Of a stretch of DNA of 64,000 nt, positions 10,901-20,270 are shown one piece after another (the stretch's first letter is position 1; every line of letters starts with the position of its first letter). The position numbers and the translations under genes were made by a program. The notes beneath the pieces were generated by a model. That model had not been told where the DNA came from, ran no database searches, and saw nothing but the letters and a program-made list of their open reading frames with translations. Source of the stretch: Escallonia rubra (Eukaryota > Streptophyta > Magnoliopsida > Escalloniales > Escalloniaceae); contig JAVXUO010002639.1 of assembly GCA_033065855.1 (NCBI GenBank), positions 62,001 through 126,000 on the forward strand. The letters run 5' to 3'.

Positions 10901-13900
10901 CTTGAACCTGGTATGAAGCTCCTAAAGCACTACCGGACCATAAATGATGAAAAGCAAACAATTTTGAAGATGAAAAGTGAAACTGAAATAAGTATTGGAC
11001 AGCTATTCAGAAACCTGATACACTTCCCGTTGCAAACTTCTTAATATGTTCTATTCCCACACCATATTGCCTCCTCCTGCATTGTTGAAGCCTGGTATGA
11101 AGCTTCTGAAACGCTGCCAGACCATAAACAGACAAAAGTTTTTGAAGATTAACATTGACACTGTAATGAGTAGTTTATTGGATAGACCTATCCAGAAACC
11201 TGAAAAACTTCCATTCACTTATACTAGACTAACCAACCCAAAAAGTGGAGTTATCCTTTTTCTTCGTTAGATTTCTTCTTCATAAAACAGAAAGGAAGAA
11301 GAAATAAATTAATAAAGCATATCGATAATTGTTCTTATAGGATAAGGCCAGAGCACATCAAGCACTAGAAATGATTAAAGACACTTACCTTACTTGGACC
11401 TGGGTACTTGTATCTGGTGCGGGGTGTGTTTAGGTGCCGGACCTCCATGAACTTGAAATCTTGGGATATGGAGATTCTGCTAGAAATCTGTCCAACTACA
11501 TAATACACCTTTAACCTCTTCTATTGTTTTCTATGAGCCATTTTATTTCCGGCTACTATGGTGATTTTTGATTGAACTTACCCCTTTTGGTTTTAATCCG
11601 TCAATCAGATAATTGGCTCATCCCATAGATGTTCAAAAGCATATCGGACTCAGGAGAGGTTTGGGTACTGTATCTAGTCCAATCAGAAGGACTTATCTTA
11701 CTAACCGGCTCATATTCTCCAGTACCTTTTTTTTTTCAGCTTCTCATGAATCCCCTGAAGTCCTTCAGATTTGCTGCTTTACTAGAATTTATCATGAAGT
11801 ACCAAATCTCTCAACTTCTCACATTTATACTCCTTGTACTTGTACACTAGTGGAATGCAAAACTTATTTTCTGTCAGTTAAAGAACTTCCTATTGCTAGA
11901 ATAAACCTTTTCTAAACAAGCAACGAGGTTAGAATCCTTACAAAATCCCAAAGTAACCAAGAAAAATGTAAAATCAACAAGAAACAAGGATATCAGGAAA
12001 CTGTAATCTTTGGTTGGTGTCAAAAGAAAGTTGTCAATGAGGTTTTCAACGCAAATTTCCCTCTTCAGCAAGAGAGCTTGTACTAACCTCAACCTCTTAA
12101 ACAAATGTTATCCACATTGGTTTGCAGACTAATTTCCCTCCTCAGCACGAAACCTTGTTATATCCCTGTTGTGCTTAATATGCAGATTAGCTTCCCCTGC
12201 CTTCAATATTCGAACAAGCATAAAGCCTTGTGAATGGATTCTGATATTGACACTTCTTTCAATAATCATTGTTGTGTTTGAGTTGGTTCTTCTTAATCAC
12301 CATTGACGTGTTTCCGTTGGTTCTTCTTAACCACCGATTGCGTGTTTGAGTTGGTACTGAATACCGAAAACTTTTTCTTAGGTTTCATATTCGAGTGTCT
12401 TGAGGCTCCACAGGGCTTATTCTGTCCATATTGGTCTTGGACAGCCATCTGGAAGTGACCTTCCTGTGGTTCTGTGGCATATTATCAGAAAGATCTTCAC
12501 CCAAAAATGTTGTCAACTGCATCCCCAAACCATCAACTGTTCATGGACATTTTTCTGGCACATTTGTATTTCACCTTCACCCATCATAAGCATTTAGCGA
12601 CTTGCACTCATTGATAGCAGCTTGGAAGTCTTTGGCTGAATAAAAGGCCACTCCTATAGCAATTTCATGTTATTTTTACAGTTAAACTCTAGGTGCCAAA
12701 CTCCTTTGCGGACCTTATAATCAGTCACTTGGAGGACTTCTTCTCTGACGGTCCATAGCTTTCACAAACTAGATCGTATTTTATTTATCATTTAAACTTT
12801 TTCCATGTCTTTAGTCCTTCCTCTGTCCACTTTATCGTTCACATAAGCTCTGGATTTAGGTCTAGAAAGTAACAAATGGTAAATCATCCAGATTTCATAA
12901 ATATCTTTATATGGAGCATCTGAGGTATCACTCTTCTCGTCGCCCCTTCATTTGCTGTCAACCTCAATTCAACTTCCTTATTGTCATTTTTGCCTGCGCT
13001 TCTCCACATGGTTTTTTCCCGTCTCCATCTTTATCCTTACTTGGATTTAGCAATGCATCTATGTTAGTATATACAGACGTTGAGGTTACAGCACTTAGAA
13101 GTTATTCGCTGTAACCTATCTCTGCAATGGAAACTAACTCTTAAAAAGATGAGCAAAAAATACTGGAAGTGAGGTATGCCCATGTTCTAGGAATACCCCT
13201 TGAAATCAATTACTTATCCATCATATTGTATGTATAAGATTTTCTTTTGTAGCCTTCTAGGATAAGATTTTAGTGTCTGGATTACCTAGAAGGGAGTAGC
13301 AATGCTTGAAAGAGTTATGTGATGCGAGTCTGCTACCAAATAAGGAAGTTTGTTAAGGAACCAAACTCCTGCTCCACGACATACTGAAATATGCCTTCCA
13401 GTTGTCGGTAACTAGTTTAGAGCCGAATGTTAGGCAGATTGAAATTGCTATCTTCAACTTTGACTTCATATATGTAGCATAAGCGCACTCCATTTGGCAA
13501 TCCAAAGCTAGGGCGAATAAACTTTACAAGTAGATCAAAGTAACATAAGGTATTTTCTTTATATAGATTAACAAGGAATGGTCAGACCATCCAACTTCCA
13601 TCAGTGGTCCAGTGCTAAAATTGACCCTAGAATTCATGCTATCAGGTTCTTCTGTTGTTGGATGTGCTAGGGCTTGCTTTTTATCTTTATGAATTTTGAT
13701 ATGGTGAGTCTTTTTTCTAAGGTTGTCTCGTCCCTGAGCTATTCTGAATTAGTTTTCAATCTGTTCTAGTGAGATTCAGAGTGGATATCTCCTACTCAAT
13801 CGCACTGCAATTCGTGGCTGATCGCAGAACCGTTGCTTTCTCTCTCTTGATTCATCTGGAGTAGGGGGATGAATTTATCTGGGAGCAAACTCTTCTGGAA

Positions 13901-14538
13901 ACTGGAAAATTATAGCCATAAGAAGATATAAGCTAACCACCACCTGAATGCGTTAATTTTTTGATATTGTTCTCCCAATTCATACTTATGTCTCTTATAT
14001 GGTTGTTCTCTACCCTGTGAAAATGCTTCATATTCTATTATAACATGATGCTTATTCACAGACAACTTATGAGAACTTCCGGTTCCGCTACGATAAGAAG
14101 GAAAATCCATTCAATCAGGGCATCAAGAAGAACATTACGGAGATCTTTTTCTCAAAGACCCCGCCTTCACATATCAATTTCCGAGAATGGGTGATCGAAG
14201 ACACTGATACAATAATTGGATCCATTACTGAGAAATTTGGTGGCGACATGATTAGTCCAAAAGGAAAGGTTGACATAGAAACGGGAGAGATGCTTAGCAA
14301 GGACGGCAGTACCCCGCTTCCACATATTTTGCAGAATTTGGATTATAGTGGGTTCGATGATACTCTGAAGGGGAAGGAAGGAGGCGGAAAGATTGGATTC
14401 GACCCATTTTTCTTTCCTACTTATCAAGAGCCCAAATACATGGAGTGGAGCTCCATACATGCGGATGGTGCCATTCAAGATGACAAGACTGAGGATGATA
14501 ACTTCCATCGAACTTCGTCAGTATTTCATTATGCTTAA
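1813..14538 (+). CDS. DHHC-type protein S-acyltransferase (palmitoyltransferase) gene, exon 4 interrupted by a copia element
   Basis: Attaches palmitate to protein cysteines at endomembranes or the plasma membrane. Coding blocks: 1813-1911, 2579-2758, 2842-3150, 4132-4258 plus 9464-9558 (one exon split by a retrotransposon), and 14062-14538 including the stop. All introns are GT-AG and all junctions are in phase 0. Without the insertion the product would be about 428 residues, normal for plant PATs. Seen: the N-terminal RLYQVWKG motif, two hydrophobic segments in exon 2 and at the start of exon 3, the cysteine-rich domain [18 protein letters not shown] followed by DHHCPW, two more hydrophobic segments in exon 4, and the TTYENF (TTxE) motif at the exon 4/5 junction. 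The C-terminal tail resembles the Arabidopsis PAT1-3 group from memory; the member is not certain. As sequenced, translation of exon 4 runs into the LTR and stops at TGA 4303-4305, losing transmembrane segment 4 and the tail, so this allele is probably non-functional. Confidence 0.93.
2579..2758 (+). CDS. PAT coding exon 2 (transmembrane segments 1 and start of 2)
   Basis: 60 codons between acceptor ACAACAG (ends 2578) and donor GTAGGT (2759). Begins [13 protein letters not shown], which directly follows the exon 1 asparagine as in plant PATs, then a hydrophobic segment around [15 protein letters not shown]. Confidence 0.92.
2842..3150 (+). CDS. PAT coding exon 3 (catalytic DHHC cysteine-rich domain)
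   Basis: 103 codons between acceptor GGCAG (ends 2841) and donor GTAAGC (3151). Contains the zinc-binding cysteines ([12 protein letters not shown]), the catalytic DHHC and the PWVGQCIG segment. It also carries the NPGIVPR motif that follows transmembrane segment 2 in DHHC proteins. Confidence 0.95.
4132..4258 (+). CDS. PAT coding exon 4, 5' part (before the retrotransposon)
   Basis: Starts RNYRFF after acceptor TTTTGCAG (ends 4131) and encodes the third hydrophobic segment. It is broken after the first base of a codon by the copia LTR. The last five bases, GGATA, are the left target-site copy. Confidence 0.92.
4254..4258. repeat. target-site duplication GGATA, left copy
   Basis: Identical to 9459-9463 on the other side of the copia element. 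Five bases is the usual copia target duplication length. Confidence 0.93.
4259..4438 (-). repeat. copia 3' LTR (left copy)
   Basis: 180 bases, TG...CA. Contains a short internal tandem repeat of about 17 bases (CCCTAGAAATTAGTATT, two copies). The PAT exon 4 frame enters this LTR and meets a stop at 4303-4305. Confidence 0.95.
4439..4447 (-). other. copia polypurine tract
   Basis: GAGGGGGAG on the - strand, directly adjoining the 3' LTR. It overlaps the TGA stop of the polyprotein (4446-4448). It primes plus-strand DNA synthesis in LTR elements. Confidence 0.9.
4446..8672 (-). CDS. Ty1-copia gag-pol polyprotein, intact
   Basis: 1408 codons with no interruption. Encodes capsid, protease, integrase, reverse transcriptase and RNase H for retrotransposition. 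Visible order: N-terminal gag segment with [10 protein letters not shown] (about residue 23); zinc knuckle [14 protein letters not shown] (about 248); aspartic protease DSGATDHM (about 328); GAG-pre-integrase HCRLGHPS; integrase core with [16 protein letters not shown] and NGVAERKNR (about 605); reverse transcriptase with catalytic YVDDI (about 1089); RNase H with DADWAG (about 1254) and [10 protein letters not shown]. Integrase before reverse transcriptase defines copia. The start is the ATG at 8672, the first in frame downstream of the leader. Length and domain content match complete plant copia elements. Nothing looks missing, which sets it apart from every other retroelement in the window. 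Confidence 0.97.
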   Translation of the reverse strand: MTDNKVQVGEMVPVLSKIAENKLNGTNYLDWSKTVRIYMRSIDKDDHLSSDPPTDDTKRLWLREDARLILQIRNSIDSEILGLINHCEFVKELMDYLEFLYSGKGNISRIYDVCRAFYRPEKETKTLTAFFMDFKKTYEELNMLLPFSKDIKVQQAQREQMAAMSFLGALPPEFDTAKSQILSGTDITSLQEVFSRVLRTESTFSNQQSSVLVANRGKGSEAGRMNNNRGDRGGGDRGGHNGGTSEIMCYYCKEPGHTKRYCKKLQNRNQRAQTTTATVAATSSSSPEKTVTISVDEYAKLSQHQESVAAFAESGKKCLISSSNKWVIDSGATDHMTGNPKIFSSFRSHTAPSPVTIADGSHYTIKGSGTVKPTSSITLSSVLSLPSLAFNLMSVSRLTKDLNCCISFFPDHCLFQDLMTKQTIGKGHVSDGLYILDAWVPRSVACSGVVSPFEAHCRLGHPSLPVLKKLCPQFHDISSVDCESCHFAKHHRSSLSPRVNKRVEFAFELVHSDVWGPCPILAKSGFRYFVTFVDDFSRMTWIYFMKNRSEVFAHFSAFCAEIKTQFNVHVHILRSDNAKEYMSGSFQNYMNQHGILHQSSCTDTPAQNGVAERKNRHLLETARALLFQMKVPKPFWADAISTACFLINRMPSTVLHGDVPYSVLFPTKPLFPVEPRIFGSTCFVRDVRPHLTKLDPKALKCVFLGYSRLQKGYRCYSPDLHKYLVSTDVVFSEHSQFFSSKFHSSSKGEDDDWLMYEIFPSVPIEPAISEDRTREDGLSVPVSVPVEPSNATDGANSGVAQSEDVNCLGEQAIIPSAPVKPPIVQVYSRRREHHDTCPAPIPSSSDPSSNDLDLPIGLRKGKRQCTLPKYPIANFISYDHLSSASSSLIVSLDSVSIPKTVKEALSHPGWHNAMLEEIQALDDNHTWDLVNLPEGKKAVGCKWVYAVKFNADGSVARLKARLVAKGFAQTYGVDYSDTFSPVAKLTSVRLFISLAASQNWSLHQLDIKNAFLHGDLVEEVYMEQPSGFVAQGEYGKVCHLKKSLYGLKQSPRAWFGKFSEVAQEFGLQKSKCDHSVFYRKSNAGVILLVVYVDDIVITGDDCTGITSLKKFLQTKFHTKDLGQLKYFLGIEVTRSKKGIFLSQRKYVLDLLVETGKAGAKPCNTPMNPSVHLTKDDGDRLDDPEKYRRLVGKLNYLIVTRPDIAYAVSTVSQFMSEPTVKHWAALEQILCYLKGAPGLGLLYSNHGHSYIECFSDADWAGSKLDRKSTTGYCVFVGGNLVSWKSKKQSVVSRSSAESEYRAMAQSTCEVMWICHLLEEISLKPPLPAKLWCDNQAARHIASNPVYHERTKHIEVDCHFIREKIQENLISTSYVKTGEQLGDILTKSLNGTRVEYLCNKLGMINIYAPA
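8886..9203 (-). repeat. tandem duplication in the copia leader
   Basis: Two GC-rich copies of about 155-165 bases (8886-9050 and 9051-9203) share GCGTGAGAAAAGGACAGAA, the GTGAGACCCACTCGC segment and the CCTCCCTGGGGTGG segment, with scattered mismatches. They lie in the untranslated leader between primer site and gag start, where packaging or dimerisation signals are expected. Confidence 0.85.
9261..9278 (-). other. copia primer-binding site
   Basis: Reads TGGTATCAGAGCCATTGG on the - strand directly after the 5' LTR. This is the usual complement to the 3' end of initiator methionine tRNA in plant retrotransposons. Confidence 0.95.
9279..9458 (-). repeat. copia 5' LTR (right copy)
   Basis: 180 bases, two mismatches to the left LTR. 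Read on the - strand it contains a TATAAATAG box and would drive antisense transcription through the PAT gene. Confidence 0.95.
9339..9349 (-). promoter_or_regulatory. TATA box of the copia LTR
   Basis: GTATAAATAGT on the - strand inside the 5' LTR, with the element transcript running leftwards from it. The same sequence is present in the other LTR at 4319-4329. Confidence 0.65.
9459..9463. repeat. target-site duplication GGATA, right copy
   Basis: Second copy of the five target bases. Together with 4254-4258 it fixes the insertion point inside exon 4. Confidence 0.93.
9464..9558 (+). CDS. PAT coding exon 4, 3' part (after the retrotransposon)
   Basis: Resumes the frame left at 4258: the fourth hydrophobic segment ([14 protein letters not shown]) up to FTNQ, then donor GTTACC at 9559. 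Counting one target copy only, exon 4 is 222 bases, exactly 74 codons. Confidence 0.92.
9747..9790. repeat. GGGA then GA microsatellite
   Basis: About seven GGGA units followed by about eight GA units, inside PAT intron 4. Confidence 0.95.
10852..11216. repeat. diverged tandem duplication in PAT intron 4
   Basis: Two neighbouring copies of about 183 bases (10852-11034 and 11035-11216) share AATATGTTCTAT, CCTGGTATGAAGC, GACCATAAA, TTTTGAAGAT and CAGAAACCTGA in the same order, with many substitutions and small gaps. An old local duplication with no coding potential. Confidence 0.8.
14062..14538 (+). CDS. PAT coding exon 5 (TTxE motif and cytosolic tail)
   Basis: 158 codons plus TAA (14536-14538), after acceptor TTCACAG (ends 14061). 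Begins [16 protein letters not shown], the conserved post-membrane motif of plant PATs that follows NQ at the end of exon 4. The hydrophilic tail is variable in the family, with an acidic segment near [10 protein letters not shown]. Confidence 0.92.
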   Translation, partial: TTYENFRFRYDKKENPFNQGIKKNITEIFFSKTPPSHINFREWVIEDTDTIIGSITEKFGGDMISPKGKVDIETGEMLSKDGSTPLPHILQNLDYSGFDDTLKGKEGGGKIGFDPFFFPTYQEPKYMEWSSIHADGAIQDDKTEDDNFHRTSSVFHYA

Positions 14539-15731
14539 AGGTGATTTATTATAGTTCTGTTCAAATATAGTTGCATAGTTTCACCCTATTAGCTATCCTG
14601 TATTTGTGCACCCCTCAAGAAATTACTTGCAGTTAAAGCTAAAAGTTTGTTAATTTGTCCATTTTTACCATTACAGTTCATGTAGGGGGTACGTAAATAG
14701 TCATAAAGGGTGTCTGCATAGCCGCATCCCCCAAATAACTTCAAACTATCGATATGTATTTGTTGATAATCTCATAAAATTTTGAATTTTAGTGCCTGCT
14801 AAAATGGTTGAAGCAGAAGTGAGTCCTTTAGACAGACACCCTCGTACCACATCTCTAGAACTCCTCTACCTTGTTCTGCTTCTACTTACCTTATGCATCT
14901 TTTCAATATCATACACAAAAGAACAAGCCACTATAAGGAGTTGCCAACCACTGTTCGTTTAAGAGTACGTAGAACGGGAACTTAAGCTCTTTGAGCCATG
15001 GATGTATGTGTGCATTCCAATTTGATTCTTGAAGCCTGAGTGCCTACCTGAATGGTGGTGGTGGTAATCCTTTAACGGAATAGGGAAACGCACTAGTTTC
15101 ATTAGCATCTTTTGTTCCTTAGATACATGATGGTTTCTCTTACCATGTAATGTTTGCCACAGGTTTTAGGAAAATGGGAAGTGGTCTAGTCCATCCACAT
15201 GGTAAGACAATCTTTGAGGGCTTGGTGACATGGATGCTAATTTACAGAGGCCACGAGATCAATCTGGTGGAAGTTCCTTCTTCCAAGACTTTTCTTCAGA
15301 TACGAGTACCTCCATCACAGTAGGGGAAACCAAAGAGAGAGACTGAACAAAGAAAAGGCAGAAAGAAGGCAGATAAGTTGTTTTGTCATGTTTGGGACGC
15401 TGGAATGCTAATGACAACCTTCGTTTTTCTTTGATTAGTATGTTTTTAATTCTATTACCTTCAGTTTTACCCAATTGTACATTGTTTTTTATTTATTTTG
15501 TGGAAGGAAGGTATTGGTTTGTACTTTGTATCAAATAGATGGCTCCAAACTAGAGTTGCAAATTGAGGCAGCTACTTTCTTTTCCGAAAAAAAAAAATCT
15601 ATGGCGCATTCTAGTGGTTTGTAACCTGCCATACACTCCACTTTTAGGACCAAGTAATGAAAATTACTATCGGATTTACATGGTGGTTTTGAATGCATGT
15701 ACGTTCCTCACGATTTTTTATATTAAATAAA
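14539..15731. other. PAT 3' flank, nothing further recognised
   Basis: Presumed 3' untranslated region followed by spacer. No clear polyadenylation element, no recognised coding frame and no element termini up to the Helitron end at 15732. Confidence 0.55.
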
Positions 15732-15736
15732 CTAGG

Positions 15737-15760
15737 CCAGAATCCCGTGCCAAGCACGGG
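15737..15760 (-). other. Helitron 3' terminal hairpin
   Basis: Eight-base-pair stem TCCCGTGC/GCACGGGA with a three-base loop, followed by CTAG. This is the terminator-like structure used at Helitron 3' ends. Confidence 0.85.
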
Positions 15761-18204
15761 ACTGTTTATTAATAGTAATTTATTTTTGTAGTTTTAAAAT
15801 GCTTGATAAAATATATTGCACAATTTTATAATTTTATGATTATTTCATCAAAGATAGTTACTTCAATTTTTGGCTTGAACTTTCTTGTAATAAAATAAAT
15901 TCACCTTTCTGGTGAAATATCAATAAACAATGTCCTTGTCCATATTTGCTAATTCTGATTTGGTAACTATATAGATGAACAAAAATTAAAAGTTTATTTC
16001 GTACACTGAAAAAGAAAAAGTAAATTATTCTGATAACGGAGAACATATTGAGATCAATTTGCTATAACACAAGACATTTTTAATATTCTTTAAGTATCTT
16101 TTAAAAATAATTTGTACCTTTGAATGGGTTGCCCATAACGTTAATTGCATATTAGTTTAATTTTGATAGAGAAAATTTTGGTCCATATATTTGTTTATAG
16201 CATGTGATTTATAAATTTAATCAACATGACTAATTAAGTAAGGATGATGTGCCATTTTCAGAAGCAAATGTAATCCACCAACAAAGTAATCGGTGTATGA
16301 GGTAATTATATAAAAACATGACTATATAGGATAGCTCAAAACCTCGTAGCAAAGAAATTGTTGAACAAAATTTAATCAAAATTTCACAAAGTATACAATA
16401 ACCATACACTTACTAAGTAAGATTTATCTTTAGATATAATAAGATTTTCAATCTAAGTTTTAGTATACATTCATCACAACATAACTAATGGAGTATCTTT
16501 TTAGACTTTATATACAATTATATTTCAGAATTATAAAAATTAACATAAAATCATAAATAGTATATTGCTAATGCAAAATTTAGAATGCTTAATAATTTAA
16601 TTGCTCACAACAAAAATACTATAGAAAATTAGTTCAAACCTTTTCCAACATAAAATTATTTGAATCTAAGAAACACTCACGTAATTAAGGTTTTAAATTT
16701 GAACTATTTTTTTAATATATCTCATATAGAATCTGCATATTATGGTATTTCTACGTTTAACCAATGCGGGTAAATAGGATGGTGCAAAACTTTAGAGTTA
16801 GAAAATTATTGACCAAAATTTTTAACCAACATATTTATCAAGTTAGATTCATATTTGAATTTTCAAAAAACTTAAATATGAATTTGAAATAGTACCTATT
16901 TTTTCTTATTAAATCTCTTAAGTAGTTTTTGTTTTACAGGTTAATATTTCATGTTGGAGAGCTTTTCTGATATATAATATTCAAATAAAGTCATAATAGG
17001 TTAGAAAATTTTGAATGTTTCGAATTGATTTTTGAATTGCATAAGGCTTATTATTTGAATGTGCTATATTTGCGGACTTAACTAAAAATTAAGGACCCCG
17101 TTCAAAATAATGTGTGGTGATCTTTAGCAACATTAATATGTTTAAAATTCATTTTTGTAACTCTTATTAAATTAGAAACACAATGCAATGAGCTGTCATG
17201 AGCTATCATTACATTTCTCGACTCAGTTATTAAATATTATAGCTCATGATCCCGAGTTAAGCTTGAGTACGCTAGTAAAATATTTTTGAAAGCTACAAAA
17301 AGTGAATCAATGCATACCACATTTCAAGTAACAAAAACAGATTAACATCTTATAGAAAAAAGAAATCTACTTCTACTAAAACTATGTTGCCAAGGAAAGA
17401 TGGTTCGTTGTCACGTAGAGGTGCCACAAAGGATGCAGTCTGAGTTGGCTTCCAAGTAGACAAAGTGGGAGACAGCAGGGATGGAGTAAGGGCTGAGAGC
17501 AAGGCTCCCCAGACAGGTCGGGAGGGCTGGCAGCGCGGCGCAGGCAGGGTGACGACGAACAGGGTTAGTGGTCAACAGTCCGTGTCAAGGGTGCAGCGTC
17601 AAAGGTCCGATGACAGGAGTCCAAATGTGTTTCTCTCACTAGAAATCCAGAGAGAATGAGTTTTAGAGAGAGAAAGTGAAATGTTGAAATGAGAGAGAAG
17701 TCCCCTGAATGAGCTCCAAAGTCCACTACTTATAGGAAAAAGTGTGCATGTGTCATCAGCTGACACGTGTCATCCCCTGGGAGCGACACGTCACCAGGGG
17801 GTCCAAAATACCGATTCTCCGTTGGACCGCCGGTCCCCGAGTTCGTGTTGCCCTGCCCTTGCAGCATCCTTCTGCCTGTCTGAGGAGACTGACCATACCG
17901 CGGTAGCATGGTCAGAGTAGCCCGTTGCCCCAGCCTCCAGTCCAAGCCCTTACTGAATCCCACGAGATGCATCAAGAGACGCGCGGAGATCCTGACAGCG
18001 GCGAGGGTTGACCCTGTAGCCAACTACCAGGCGGACTAGGCGCGATGCCCTCCGAGGACCTACTCCCGTCCCGGAGTGACCAGGGGGTCATTGCCCTGGC
18101 GGTGTCGATGATCAATGGTAACATGAGCGCACAAGCTCGCAGCTTGATACCCAGAGTCCGTGGCGGGGGGTCCTCATGCCGGAGCACTACGAGCGGAGCC
18201 CCCC

Positions 18205-18760
18205 GAAGCCCGTCGGTTGATTGTACGGGCGAGGGCCGGAGCCCCCGGTTGATTGAGCGTGCGAGGGCCGGAGCCCCCGGTTGATTGAGCCGGCGAGGGC
18301 TTTAGGGTTGCGAGCCCGTCCCACCGCGAGGGCCGGAGCCCATCAGTTGATTGAGCCGGTAAGGGCTTTAGGGTTGCGAGCCCATCCCGCCGCGAGGGCC
18401 GGAGCCCCGTCAGTTGATTGAGCCGGCGAGGGCTTTAGGGTTGCGAGCCCGTCCCGCCGCGAGGGCCGGAGCCCGTCAGTTGATTGAGCCGGTGAGGGCT
18501 TTAGGGTTACGAGCCCGTCCCGCCGCGAGGGCCGGAGCCCCATCAGTTGATTGAGCCGGCAAGGGCTTTAGGGTTGCGAGCCCGTCCCGCCGCGAGGGCC
18601 GGAGCCCGTCAGTTGATTGAGCCGGCGAGGGCTTTAGGGTTGCGAGCCCGTCCCGCCGCGAGGGCCGGAGCCCCGTCAGTTGATTGAGCCGGCGAGGGCT
18701 TTAGGGTTGCGAGCCCGTCCCGCCGCGAGGGCAGGAGCCCGACAGTTGATTGAGCCGGGC
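18205..18760. repeat. 66-base tandem array in solo LTR copy 1
   Basis: About seven to eight copies of a 65-67-base unit beginning TTGATTGAGCCGGCGAGGGC, each containing GGGCTTTAGGGTTGCGAG. Units differ at single positions and by one-base length changes. The array is absent from copy 2 at 51378-52567. In the inferred LTR orientation it lies in U3. Confidence 0.93.
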
Positions 18761-18857
18761 GACAATGAGCGCCGCGCTACCACTGGTGATGAGTGAGCAT
18801 TACAGAATGCGTTGAGTGAGCTGATAGCAGCGGCAAACAGGTCCCCCCCCCCCAGGA

Positions 18858-19145
18858 CAAGGGAGGCCGACCCCCTCAACAAGGGGGTGGCCGACCCCCT
18901 CAACAAGGGGGTGGCTGACCCCCCTTACGTAGTGGGTGGCCGACCCCCTTACAAGGTGGTTGGCCGACCCCCTTCTTAGGGGGGTGGCCGACCCCCTTCT
19001 CAGGGGAGTGGCCGACCCTCTTCTTAGGGGAGTGGCTGACCCCCTCACAAAGTGGGTGGCCGACCCCCTTCTAAGGGGAGTGGCCGACCCCCTTACAAAG
19101 TGGGTGGCCGACCCCCTTCTTAGGGGGGTGTCCGACCCCTCGGGG
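18858..19145. repeat. 24-base tandem array (GTGGCCGACCCCCTT...)
   Basis: About 12 degenerate copies of a 23-26-base unit containing GGCCGACCCCCTT followed by CTTAGGGG, ACAAAGTGG or similar variants. Because the period is near 24 it gives misleading open frames on both strands. The same array is present in copy 2 (52030-52320). Confidence 0.93.
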
Positions 19146-19639
19146 GGGAGATGTACTTTCGATCGTCGTCTGAATGTTTAAGGCGCGGAGCGCTTTGACC
19201 GAGCAACGATGTTGAGCACCGGAGCGCTTTGACCGAGGAATGATGTTGAGCAAATTTGACTGCCGAGCGGGTGACGTGTCGTGCCACTGGAGTCTTTTAG
19301 CGGGCCCTAGGGTGCGGTTCGCGGGTGACATGTCGTGCCACTGGAGTCTTTTTGCGGGCCCCGGGGTATGGTCCGAATAGGTTGTGAACAAACTATTATG
19401 TTAGTAAGAATATTTTAATACTTTATTTATAACAATTTCAAGTAACTTGTCGATACAACCCTCATTATTCTTGCAAAATTAATCAAATTTAAAAATAAGG
19501 TACCTAATAAAATCCAAATCAATTGTTAGATTAATTTTTTTCTAAGTCTCGTAAGTTGTTTAATCTTAATTGTAACATTACATTTTTTCCTAAATTGAAA
19601 GTACTATTTTTGCTTTATATATAAAAATATATATGAGTT

Positions 19640-20270
19640 TTAATATTCATATTAGAGAGTAGTTTTGAAGATATAATAGCCAATATTAAGTCCTAATAAG
19701 TTAGTATATGATTAGGTTGAGATTTAGAATGATTAGAATCAGTTTTCAAATTACATAGGGCTTACAGAAAACCTCATTACTCCTGCAAAATTAATTAGAT
19801 ATAAAAATAAGAAGCCTATCAAAATTTAAATTAATTATTAGATTACATTTTATTCTAAATCTCATAAGTTATTTTTTGGGTCTATAGATTTTAATTTTCA
19901 TATTAGAAAATACTTTTAAGGGCATAATTGTCAAAATAAGTCTTAATAGATTAGTATATTGATTAGGTAGAGTTTTAGAATGATTAGAATTAGTTTTTAG
20001 ATTAATCTTTTCTTCTAAATCGAAAGCATTATTTTCATTTTTTATATATATGAGTTTTTATATTCATATTAGAGAGTAGTTTTGAAGATACAATAGTCAA
20101 CAATAAGTCCTAATAAGTTAATATAATGATAAGGTAGTGTTTTAGAATGATTAGAATTAGTTTTTAAATTTTAAGGACATAATTGTCAAAAAGAAGTCGT
20201 AATAGATTAGTATATTGATTAAGTAGAATTTTAGAATGATTATAATTAGTTTCTAAATCAAATAAGACTA
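19640..20270. repeat. AT-rich interspersed repeats of the Helitron
   Basis: At least four diverged copies of a segment containing AAGTCCTAATAAGTTAGTAT and TTTAGAATGATTAGAATTAG (around 19690, 19945, 20100 and 20190). A more distant version appears near 16980-17050 on the other side of the nested LTR. No coding. Confidence 0.75.

Larger units (their letters stand above)
9559..14061 (+). other. PAT intron 4, 4.5 kb, non-coding
   Basis: GT (9559) to AG (14061), far longer than the other PAT introns even without the copia. Contains a GGGA/GA microsatellite and a diverged tandem duplication. No reading frame in it resembles a known protein. The length suggests old, unrecognised insertions. Confidence 0.75.
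17385..19390 (-). mobile_element. solo LTR, copy 1, nested in the Helitron
   Basis: 2006 bases with TGTTG...GAACA ends and a perfect 5-base target duplication AACTA (17380-17384, 19391-19395). No internal retroelement genes, so it is a solo LTR. Orientation is inferred as -: on that strand a CTATAAGTAG TATA-like box (17727-17736) is followed by a pyrimidine-rich leader, and the GC-rich tandem arrays would then be in U3, upstream of the promoter. A second copy at 51378-52567 is nearly identical outside the arrays. GC content is far above its AT-rich surroundings. The lineage cannot be told from an LTR alone. Confidence 0.88.

Noticed and set aside
14167..14508. 113-codon frame opposite PAT exon 5
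   Set aside because: Shadow of a well-supported coding exon on the other strand.
18205..18760. Regular direct repeats that might suggest a CRISPR array
   Set aside because: Units are head-to-tail with no unique spacers, in a plant LTR; this is a tandem repeat.
18045..19391. Repetitive open frames on both strands (for example VADPLLRG-type repeats) in the solo LTR
   Set aside because: They come from a tandem array with a period near 24 bases, are open on both strands, have no normal start context and recur in the second LTR copy.
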